64,000 nt of DNA, taken from NCBI RefSeq assembly GCF_948472415.1, contig NZ_OX419519.1, positions 4,712,001 to 4,776,000 of the forward strand, given 5' to 3'. The stretch is from Kitasatospora fiedleri. Lineage in GTDB: Bacteria; Actinomycetota; Actinomycetes; Streptomycetales; Streptomycetaceae. Positions 35,155-41,949 of this stretch are shown here, piece by piece. The notes below the pieces were generated by a model, which saw nothing but the letters and a program-made list of their open reading frames with translations, was not told the origin of the DNA and did not search any database. Numbering within the stretch: position 1 is the stretch's first letter; the number at the start of each line of letters is the position of its first letter. The position numbers were made by a program, and so were the translations under genes.

Positions 35155-35836
35155 CGGGGGACTCCTTCGGGGCGTACCGCAGCAGGACGACGTCCCCCAC
35201 CGTATGTGCCCCCAGCAGCCGCATCCGGCGGGTCGGGCCGCCGGGGTAGGCGGCGGGGGAGAGGAAGCGGGGGGCGTCGGCCTGGCCGACCAGCAGCGGG
35301 GCGACGGCCAGGTGCAGCTCGTCGGCCAGGCCCTCGGCGAGGAACCGGGTGTGCACGCTGCCGCCGCCCTCGACCATCAGCCGGCGCACCCCGCGCGCGC
35401 CCAGGTCGTCCAGCACCGCGCCCAGCGGCACCGCCCCGCCCAGGGCGACCACCTCGGTGCCGGGCGCCCCGGCCAGCGTGGTGCGCAGCGCGGGCGCGGC
35501 GGCGTCGGTGGTGTAGACGAGCTTGGCGCCGCCGGTGTGCCAGAACTTCAGGCCGGGGGCGAGCGCGCCGCTCGCGCTCAGGGTGACCTTCAGCGGGTAC
35601 GCGGGCCGCCCGGCGGCCACCCGGACGGCGCGCCGCTCCGGCGAGTTGACCAGCAGCCGCGGATCGTCGGCGCGCAGCGTCCCGCCGCCGACCAGGATCG
35701 CGTCGCTGTCGGCGCGCAGCGCGTCGACCCGGTCGAAGTCCTCGGCGTTGGAGAGCAGCAGCCGGTCGGGCGAGGCGTCGTCGAGGTGGCCGTCGATCGA
35801 CACCGCGGCGCTCAGCAGGACGTGGGGGCGGGGCAC
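35141..35836 (-). CDS. RibD C-terminal/DHFR-like pyrimidine reductase
   Basis: This 231-residue protein matches the RibD_C family that reduces ribosylamino-uracil phosphate with NADPH. The motifs are PHVLLSAAVSIDGHLDD, ADSDAILVGGGTLRADDPRL and VRRLMVEGGGSVHTRFLAEGL. It overlaps the deaminase gene, forming a two-gene operon. The GTG at 35836 was chosen because GGAG is nine bases before it and the family begins at PRPHVLLS. It may serve riboflavin synthesis or a pyrimidine-derived metabolite; the rest of a rib operon is not present. Confidence 0.85.
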   Translation of the reverse strand: MPRPHVLLSAAVSIDGHLDDASPDRLLLSNAEDFDRVDALRADSDAILVGGGTLRADDPRLLVNSPERRAVRVAAGRPAYPLKVTLSASGALAPGLKFWHTGGAKLVYTTDAAAPALRTTLAGAPGTEVVALGGAVPLGAVLDDLGARGVRRLMVEGGGSVHTRFLAEGLADELHLAVAPLLVGQADAPRFLSPAAYPGGPTRRMRLLGAHTVGDVVLLRYAPKESPDDHQ

Positions 35837-35929
35837 GGGCGGGGCTCCAGGGTCGGCGGGCGGACGGAGTCCCACCGTACGCCGCGCCCCGCCCGCCCCC
35901 GCGCCCCGCACCGGCAGCGGGAGGTCGGC

Positions 35930-36514
35930 TCAGGACGGCCGGGGCGGCACCGGCAGCGGCAGGGCGGGCAGCCCGTTGATGCTGACGCCGACGTACTCCT
36001 TGCCCTCGCAGTACTCGCTGAACCGGTCGTCGCCCCTGCGCTCGAAATACTCGGCGAGCAGCGTCCGGTCGGAGCGGTAGTCCATGAACGGGACGGCGAA
36101 CCCGCAGGAGTCGCTGACCCGCTCGGCCCGCACCAGGATGATCGCGCGCAGCGCGGCGCCGTCCGCGGCGGGGTCGAAGCGGCCGAGCAGTTCGGCGAAC
36201 CGCGGGTCGTCGCGGAACACCGGCTCGCCGTGCCCGTGCACCCGCACCACGGTGGGCGGGCCCTCGAAGGCGCACCACATCAGCGCGATCCGCCCGTTCT
36301 CCCGCAGGTGGGCGATGGTCTCGGCGTGCGAACCGCCGAAGTCCAGGTAGGCGACGGTGAGTTCGTCGAGCACGGCGAGGGTGCCGGCCCGACCCTTGGG
36401 GGACAGGTTGAGGAAGCCGTCGTCGGCCAGCGGGGCGGTCGCGACGAAGTAGACGGGCTGTTTCTCGATGAACGCGCGCAGCCTGGCATCGATGCGCTCA
36501 TAAGTCTTTCCCAT
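35930..36514 (-). CDS. Pyridoxamine 5'-phosphate oxidase-family flavoprotein
   Basis: This 194-residue split-beta-barrel protein belongs to the PNPOx-like group with FMN or F420 binding. Motifs include FIEKQPVYFVATAPL, NLSPKGRAG and GRIALMWCAFEGPPTVVRVHG, followed by CGFAVPFMDYRSDRT. The FMN contacts of true PdxH are not all evident, so a general flavoreductase role is more likely. It is divergent from a methyltransferase gene over 138 bases. Confidence 0.82.
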   Translation of the reverse strand: MGKTYERIDARLRAFIEKQPVYFVATAPLADDGFLNLSPKGRAGTLAVLDELTVAYLDFGGSHAETIAHLRENGRIALMWCAFEGPPTVVRVHGHGEPVFRDDPRFAELLGRFDPAADGAALRAIILVRAERVSDSCGFAVPFMDYRSDRTLLAEYFERRGDDRFSEYCEGKEYVGVSINGLPALPLPVPPRPS

Positions 36515-36587
36515 GCCGACGATTCTGCTCCCGGCAGGGCGCGCCGGGCCAGGCGATGACGCACGCATCTCACCATACGAAACAAGA

Positions 36588-36618
36588 TTGTCCGAAAGGC
36601 GGAACGTTTTCCTATCCT
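36588..36618 (+). promoter_or_regulatory. Promoter of the methyltransferase gene
   Basis: TTGTCC (36588-36593) and TATCCT (36613-36618) are 19 bases apart and 35 bases before the start codon. Confidence 0.45.
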
Positions 36619-36652
36619 GGAGGAGTCGCCTTCGAGGGAGAGGGAACCCGCC

Positions 36653-37471
36653 ATGTCCGGCTACACCCACGGCCACCACGCCGCCGTCCTGCGCTCGCAC
36701 CGCAGCCGCACCGCCGCCAACTCCGCCGCCTACCTGCTGCCCGAACTGCGCCCCAGGCAGCGGCTGCTGGACGTCGGCTGCGGCCCGGGCACGATCACCG
36801 CCGACCTGGCCGAGCTGGTCGGCCCGGACGGCCGGGTGGTCGGCATCGAGCCGGTCCCCGAGGTGCTGGCCGAGGCCGCCGCGCTGGCCGCCGAGCGCGG
36901 GCTGACCAACCTGTCGTACGAGGTCGCCGACGCGTACCGGCTGCCGTACGCCGACGCCTCGTTCGACGTGGTGCACGCCCACCAGGTGCTGCAGCACCTG
37001 GCCGACCCGGTCGCCGCGCTGCGCGAGATGCGCCGGGTCACCGCCCCTGGTGGGGTGATCGCGGTCCGCGACTCGGACTACGCCGCGATGACCTGGTATC
37101 CCGAACTGCCTGAGCTGGACGAGTGGTTGAGCCTCTACCACGCGGTCGCCCGGGTCAGCGGCGGCGAACCCGACGCCGGCCGCCGACTGCTGGCCTGGGC
37201 GCGCGCGGCCGGCCTGGCCGACGACTCCGGCGACAACCCGCGCTGCTCGTCCAGCAGCTGGACCTTCGCCACCGAGGCCGAGCGGGCCTGGTGGTCGGGG
37301 CTCTGGGCCGAGCGCACAGTGCACTCGAAGACCGCCGCCACCGCGGTGTCCGAGGGCCTGGCCACCCCCGCCGACCTGGAGCGGATCGCCGCCGGCTGGG
37401 CCCGCTGGGGCGCCGACCCGGACGCCTGGTTCGCCGTACTGCACGGCGAACTCCTGTTTCGCGTAAGCTAG
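36653..37471 (+). CDS. UbiE-like class I methyltransferase
   Basis: This 272-residue SAM-dependent methyltransferase has the SAM motif LLDVGCGPGTITADLAE, acidic VVGIEPVPEVLAEA and post motif VVHAHQVLQHLADPVAAL. It begins YTHGHHAAVLRSHRSRTA, the ending of which suits SAM enzymes that act on small hydrophobic substrates such as quinones or sterol-like lipids. The GAGGGAGAGGGA site is close to the ATG. Confidence 0.88.
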   Translation: MSGYTHGHHAAVLRSHRSRTAANSAAYLLPELRPRQRLLDVGCGPGTITADLAELVGPDGRVVGIEPVPEVLAEAAALAAERGLTNLSYEVADAYRLPYADASFDVVHAHQVLQHLADPVAALREMRRVTAPGGVIAVRDSDYAAMTWYPELPELDEWLSLYHAVARVSGGEPDAGRRLLAWARAAGLADDSGDNPRCSSSSWTFATEAERAWWSGLWAERTVHSKTAATAVSEGLATPADLERIAAGWARWGADPDAWFAVLHGELLFRVS

Positions 37472-37590
37472 TTGGGCACGCCCCCCGCGTTAACGAGACG
37501 TTGACCGGATGCGTACCGCCCGGTAGCAATCACCGTCCAGCCTGGAGGCCGGACGGGCGGTCCGACCCGCCCCCCACCGGGTCGGACCGC

Positions 37591-37596
37591 TACCGT
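37591..37596 (+). promoter_or_regulatory. Leaderless promoter -10 box (SPOR gene)
   Basis: TACCGT, then GTGGGC, then ATG at 37603. Confidence 0.65.
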
Positions 37597-37602
37597 GTGG
37601 GC

Positions 37603-37791
37603 ATGGACCGCGAGCAGCGCACCGGTGGCGCCCACCGGGTGATGCGCCAGGACGACAACGGCAACCGCTTCCTGCTCGCCCGCGGCCTCGACCGGGTCGA
37701 AGCCGAGTCGCTGGCCGCCGAGTTCGAGGCCCGTGGCCACAAGCAGCTGTACTGGGTCGAACCCGAGGACCCGCCGGAGCCCACCGCCTGA
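37603..37791 (+). CDS. Small SPOR-domain-like protein
   Basis: This 62-residue soluble protein consists almost entirely of a SPOR-like repeat (HRVMRQDDNGNRFLLARGL ... GHKQLYWVE). It resembles the small SPOR-annotated proteins widespread in streptomycetes; SPOR domains bind denuded glycan at division septa when exported, but this copy has no signal peptide. The ATG sits six bases after TACCGT, consistent with a leaderless mRNA. Confidence 0.8.
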   Translation: MDREQRTGGAHRVMRQDDNGNRFLLARGLDRVEAESLAAEFEARGHKQLYWVEPEDPPEPTA

Positions 37792-37896
37792 CCCCGCCGC
37801 CCGCCCCGCCCGCGTACCGTGGCATCCGGCACCCGGCGACCGGTCCCGGGTGCGGAGCGCGCGGCAGAGGCGCGGCAGGGAACACGGGGAGGCCCG

Positions 37897-38367
37897 GTGG
37901 GCACCGAGATCGAGCGCAAGTTCCTCGTCCCGGACGGCGGGCACGTCCCCGACGGGCCGGAGTCCGAGATCCGGCAGGGGTACCTGGTGATCGGCCCCGA
38001 GGGCGCCGAGGCGCGGGTGCGCCGGCAGGACGAGGAGTACTCGCTGACGGTCAAGCGCGGCAGCGGACTGGCCCGCGGCGAGTGGGAGACCCCGCTGAGC
38101 GCCGAGCAGTTCGCCGCCCTGTGGCCCGCCACCGAACCGGCCCGGATCGCCAAGACCCGCCGGTCCGTCCCGCTCGGCCCGCACCTCGCCGCGGTCGACA
38201 CCTACCACGGCCGGCTCGCCGGACTGCGCACCGCCGAGGTCGAGTTCACCGACCCGGAGGCCGCCGCCGCGTTCACCCCGCCGCCCTGGTTCGGCCCCGA
38301 GGTCACCGACCGCCCCGACCTCAAGAACCAGCGGCTGGCCACCGCCTCCGCCCCGCCCCTGACATAG
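37897..38367 (+). CDS. CYTH-domain phosphohydrolase
   Basis: This 156-residue CYTH-superfamily protein has the signature ExExK near the start (GTEIERKFLV) and basic tunnel residues in EARVRRQDEEYSLTVKRGSG. The family includes class IV adenylate cyclases and inorganic triphosphatases; the bacterial CYTH form is most often a tripolyphosphatase. The GTG at 37897 has GGGGAGG just upstream, and the longer frame adds only low-complexity residues. It lies 75 bases upstream of a NUDIX gene, with which it may be co-transcribed. Confidence 0.86.
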   Translation: MGTEIERKFLVPDGGHVPDGPESEIRQGYLVIGPEGAEARVRRQDEEYSLTVKRGSGLARGEWETPLSAEQFAALWPATEPARIAKTRRSVPLGPHLAAVDTYHGRLAGLRTAEVEFTDPEAAAAFTPPPWFGPEVTDRPDLKNQRLATASAPPLT

Positions 38368-38442
38368 GGTCGGACCCCGGGGGCCCGGCGGAGCCGGTAC
38401 CGGCACACCAGGGCACGAAGGCACGAAGGCGCGAGGACGGCG

Positions 38443-38844
38443 ATGGCGATCCTGATCGACACGGTGGCGTGGGTCCGGCTGGAGGGCGGCAGGATCCTCT
38501 GCGCCCGCCCGCGCGGCAAGGACGTCTTCTACATCCCCGGCGGCAAGCGCGAGGGCGCCGAGACGGACCTGCAGACCCTGGTCCGCGAGGTCGCCGAGGA
38601 ACTCACCGTCGCCATCCGCCCCGACACCGTCACCCATGTCGGCACCTACCACGCCGAGGCCCACGGCCAGGGCCCCGGCGCCACCGTCCGGATGGCCTGC
38701 TACGCCGCCGACTACACCGGCACCCTCGCCGCCAGCAGCGAGATCGAGGAGGTCGACTGGTTCGGCTACGCCGACCGCGACCGCGTCCCCCCGGTCGACC
38801 AGGTCCTCTTCGACGACCTGCACCGCGACGGCCGCCTGCGCTGA
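38443..38844 (+). CDS. NUDIX hydrolase
   Basis: This 133-residue NUDIX protein has the full box GGKREGAETDLQTLVREVAEEL (G-x5-E-x7-REVxEE), so it should hydrolyse a nucleoside-diphosphate-linked substrate with magnesium. The specificity is unknown. The ATG is preceded by GCGAGGACGGCG. It is followed by a 281-base gap before the large SpoIIE phosphatase. Confidence 0.9.
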   Translation: MAILIDTVAWVRLEGGRILCARPRGKDVFYIPGGKREGAETDLQTLVREVAEELTVAIRPDTVTHVGTYHAEAHGQGPGATVRMACYAADYTGTLAASSEIEEVDWFGYADRDRVPPVDQVLFDDLHRDGRLR

Positions 38845-38865
38845 GCCCACCTGCGCCAGGCCCGC

Positions 38866-38916
38866 CCGCGCCGAACCGGCCCGCACCGGGCCCGTCCGCG
38901 CCGAACCGACCCGCAC
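38866..38916 (+). repeat. 30-bp-period direct repeat downstream of the NUDIX gene
   Basis: A 21-base segment beginning CCGCGCCGAACCG occurs at 38866-38886 and 38896-38916 with one base different. Confidence 0.8.
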
Positions 38917-38983
38917 GGCAACCGCCCGGCCGCACCCCGGGTGTCCGTTCTGTACGCCAATCGGACAGACGACCCGTATGCCG

Positions 38984-39009
38984 GGATAGCGGGGCGATTC
39001 CCTGGGTAT
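38984..39009 (+). promoter_or_regulatory. Sigma-B-family-like promoter before the SpoIIE gene
   Basis: GGAT, 16 bases and GGGTAT fit the sigma-B-family pattern of streptomycetes (GnnT-N14-16-GGGTAY). It lies about 117 bases before the GTG start. Confidence 0.3.
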
Positions 39010-39125
39010 GGCAGAGTTCGGCAGCATTCGTCACGATCCGTGAGCCCGTGGTGGCACGGTGTGGCAGCGGCCCGCGCCTCGGCGACCAGCCGGGGGCGTC
39101 CCAGTGGCGGCGGGAGGCACCGTAG

Positions 39126-41942
39126 GTGGCGAAGCCGGGTGACGGCGGGGGAGAGCGCGAGGCGTCCGGCCTGCCCGCGCACGGGGCGCGGCGGCCCGGC
39201 GGCGCGCCGCTGCCCGCCCGCACCGCGGCCGGCCGGGCCGCCGCCCGGGCCCGGCTGCGCCGGGGCCGTCCCGGCCCGGGCGAGCGGCCCGCCGCCCTGC
39301 CCGGCAGCGCCCCGACGGCCGGCGCCGCGCCCCGTCCGCCCACCGAGCCGCCCGGGCCCGGCGGCGGGGTCGCCCCGGCCCGCGGCCGCCCGGCCCGGGC
39401 CTTCCCGGGCACGCCCGAGGCGCACCCGGGGGCCCGCTCCGACACCGGCCCGACCACCCTGCACCCCAGCCGCCGCACCGAGGGCGGCAGCCTGCTGGAC
39501 GTGGTGCGGGTGGCCATCGTCATCCTCGACACCTCGGGCCGGGTGGTGCTGTGGAGCCCGGCCGCCGAGGAGATGCTCGGCTGGCCCAGCGAGGTGCTGG
39601 TCGGCCGCGCCGTCGACGAGCTGATCCCCGACCCGGCCCAGGTGCAGCGGACCCGCTCCGCCCTCCAGGAGACGCTGCGGCGCGGCTCCTGGAACGGCTT
39701 CACCGAGATCGCCGACCGGGACGGCCTGCCGGTCGAGGTGGAGGCCCGGCTGTCGCTGCTGGTCGACGGCGACGGCGCCCCGTACGTGCAGGCCGCGCTC
39801 ACCGAGGCCGCCGCGCTGCGGGCCGTCGAGCGGGACCTCGCGGTCCGCGACGCGCTGTTCGAGCAGTCGCCGCTGGGCATCGCGGTGCTCGACACCGAGC
39901 TGCGCTACACCGCCGTCAACCGCACCCTGGCGGAGATGAACGGCCTGCCCGCCGAGGAGCACATCGGCCGCACCACCGGCGAGACGCTGCCCGAGCGCTC
40001 CGCCGACGAGATCACCGCCGTCCAGCGCCAGGTGCTGGCCACCGGCGAGCCCGTCATCGACGTCACGCTGGCCTCCCCGTCCACCGCCCGCTCCGGCTAC
40101 CGGTCGATCTCCTACAGCCGGATGACCGACCGCTCCGGCCGCGTGCTGGGCATCTCCGGCACCGTGATGGACGTGACCGAGCGCTACCGGGCGGTGGCCA
40201 AGGTCGAGGGCGCCCGGCGGCGGCTGTCGCTGCTCAACGAGTTCGGCTCCCGGGTCGGCGACCTGCTGGACGCCTCGATGATCGCCCAGGAGCTGGCCGG
40301 CGCGGTGGTCCCCCGGCTCGCCGACTACGCCGGGGTGATCCTGCTGCAGGCCGTCGCGCACGGGGACGACCTGCCCCGGCACGGGCACGACCGGCGCACC
40401 TCGCTGCTCCAGCTCGGCGTCGCCGCGGTCCAGCACAGCCCGGCGGTGGAGACCATGCTGCGGCACGGCGCCCGGATCACCTACGAGGAGGACTCGGTCT
40501 ACGGCCGGGTGCTGCGCAGCGGCGTCCCCGAGATGCTCTCCGGCGGCAACGGGCCAGAGGAGCTGTCCTTCCCCGGCGACCCCAAGGTCGAGGCCGCCCG
40601 CGAGCTGGGCGTGCACTCCCGGCTGGTGGTCCCGCTGCGGGCCCGCGGCATCGTCATCGGGCTGCTGGTGGTCAGCCGGGCCGGCTACCGCGAGGGCTTC
40701 GACCGCGACGACCTGGCCTTCACCGTCGAACTGGCCGACCGGGCCGGCAGCTCGCTGGACAACGCCCGGCTGTACGCCCGCGAGCGCACCGCCGCGCTCA
40801 CCCTGCAGCGCACCCTGCTGCCCCAGCAGGTCCCGCAGCCGCCCGGCGTCGAGGTCGCCTACCGGTACGTGCCCGGCTCCAGCGGCACCGAGGTCGGCGG
40901 CGACTGGTTCGACGTCATCCCGCTGCCCGGCGAGCGCACCGCGCTGGTGGTCGGCGACGTGATGGGCCACGGCCTGCGGGCCGCCGCCACGATGGGGCGG
41001 CTGCGCACCGCCGTGCGGGTGCTGGCCGCCCTCGACCTGGCCCCCGAGGTGGTCCTGCGGCACGTCCACGAGCTCGCCGACGACCTCGCCCAGGGCCCCG
41101 ACGAGGCCCTGCTCGCCACCTGCGTCTACGCGGTCTTCGACCCCGCCCGGCGCAGCCTGACCGTCACCAAGGCCGGCCACATCCCGCCGGTCCTGGTGGT
41201 GCCCGGCGCCGACGCCGAGCCGGCCCGCTCCGGCGGCCCGCTGCCCGGCGGCGCCGGACGGGTGCTCGACCTGCCCTCCGGCGCGCCGCTCGGCGTCGGC
41301 GGGGTGCCGTTCGAGTCCATCGAGATGCGGATCCCGGACGGCAGCCTGCTCGCCCTGTGCACCGACGGGCTGGTGGAGTCCCGGGACAAGGACCTGGACG
41401 TGGGACTGGGGAGGTTGATCAGCGTGCTCGAACAGCCGTACGCCTCGATCCAGCAGGCGTGCGAGGCCGTCCTCGGCACCATGGAACAGGGCCGCGAGCC
41501 CGACGACGTGGCGCTGCTGCTGGCCCGGCTCGGCCAGGGCCGGGCCGACGCGCCCACCGCCGGCTGGACCCTGCCCGCCGAACCGACCGCGGTCTCCCGG
41601 GCCCGCCGGCTGGTCCGCGGCACCCTGGCGGACTGGGGCACCGAGGAGCTCACCGACACCGCCGAACTGCTGGTCAGCGAACTCGTCACCAACGCCGTCC
41701 GCTACGCCAGCGCCCCGATCGGCGTCCGGCTCACCCTCGGCGACCTGCTCCTGGTGGAGATCTCCGACCCGCTGCCCGACCCGCCCCGGGAGCGCCACGC
41801 CGGGGCCGGCGACGAGGGCGGGCGCGGCCTCGAACTGGTCCGCCGGCTCGCGCTGCGCTGGGGCACCAGGGCCGAGGGGCTGGGCAAGGTGGTCTGGTTC
41901 GAACTCTCCCCCGGGGCGGACGGGGCCGCCCCGGGGGAGTGA
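39126..41942 (+). CDS. PAS-PAS-GAF SpoIIE phosphatase with C-terminal HATPase
   Basis: This 938-residue multi-sensor protein has a disordered Ala/Pro/Arg-rich N-terminus (about residues 1-115), two PAS domains (about 125-235 and 240-360) and a GAF domain (about 370-550). A SpoIIE PP2C phosphatase domain follows (about 560-790; GGDWFDVIPLPGERTALVVGDVMGHG, later DGLVESRD and PDDVALLL), and an RsbW-like ATPase domain closes it (about 815-935; SELVTNAVRYA, GRGLELV). It probably senses a small molecule or redox state and adjusts anti-sigma partner switching. The GTG has GGGAGG in front. It is convergent with the beta-helix gene. Confidence 0.9.
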   Translation: MAKPGDGGGEREASGLPAHGARRPGGAPLPARTAAGRAAARARLRRGRPGPGERPAALPGSAPTAGAAPRPPTEPPGPGGGVAPARGRPARAFPGTPEAHPGARSDTGPTTLHPSRRTEGGSLLDVVRVAIVILDTSGRVVLWSPAAEEMLGWPSEVLVGRAVDELIPDPAQVQRTRSALQETLRRGSWNGFTEIADRDGLPVEVEARLSLLVDGDGAPYVQAALTEAAALRAVERDLAVRDALFEQSPLGIAVLDTELRYTAVNRTLAEMNGLPAEEHIGRTTGETLPERSADEITAVQRQVLATGEPVIDVTLASPSTARSGYRSISYSRMTDRSGRVLGISGTVMDVTERYRAVAKVEGARRRLSLLNEFGSRVGDLLDASMIAQELAGAVVPRLADYAGVILLQAVAHGDDLPRHGHDRRTSLLQLGVAAVQHSPAVETMLRHGARITYEEDSVYGRVLRSGVPEMLSGGNGPEELSFPGDPKVEAARELGVHSRLVVPLRARGIVIGLLVVSRAGYREGFDRDDLAFTVELADRAGSSLDNARLYARERTAALTLQRTLLPQQVPQPPGVEVAYRYVPGSSGTEVGGDWFDVIPLPGERTALVVGDVMGHGLRAAATMGRLRTAVRVLAALDLAPEVVLRHVHELADDLAQGPDEALLATCVYAVFDPARRSLTVTKAGHIPPVLVVPGADAEPARSGGPLPGGAGRVLDLPSGAPLGVGGVPFESIEMRIPDGSLLALCTDGLVESRDKDLDVGLGRLISVLEQPYASIQQACEAVLGTMEQGREPDDVALLLARLGQGRADAPTAGWTLPAEPTAVSRARRLVRGTLADWGTEELTDTAELLVSELVTNAVRYASAPIGVRLTLGDLLLVEISDPLPDPPRERHAGAGDEGGRGLELVRRLALRWGTRAEGLGKVVWFELSPGADGAAPGE
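41906..41939. terminator. Terminator hairpin within the last codons of the SpoIIE gene
   Basis: CTCCCCCGGGGCGG pairs exactly with CCGCCCCGGGGGAG around six bases, ending directly at the TGA stop codon. It serves the SpoIIE gene and the convergent beta-helix gene. Confidence 0.75.
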
Positions 41943-41949
41943 CGCGGCG

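Noticed and set aside
38766..41798. 1010-codon open frame on the minus strand opposite the SpoIIE gene
   Set aside because: It is a shadow caused by GC-rich third positions; it has no domain pattern and the plus-strand gene has clear motifs. The same applies to the long frames opposite phoH, oxyR, ispH and the ABC genes.
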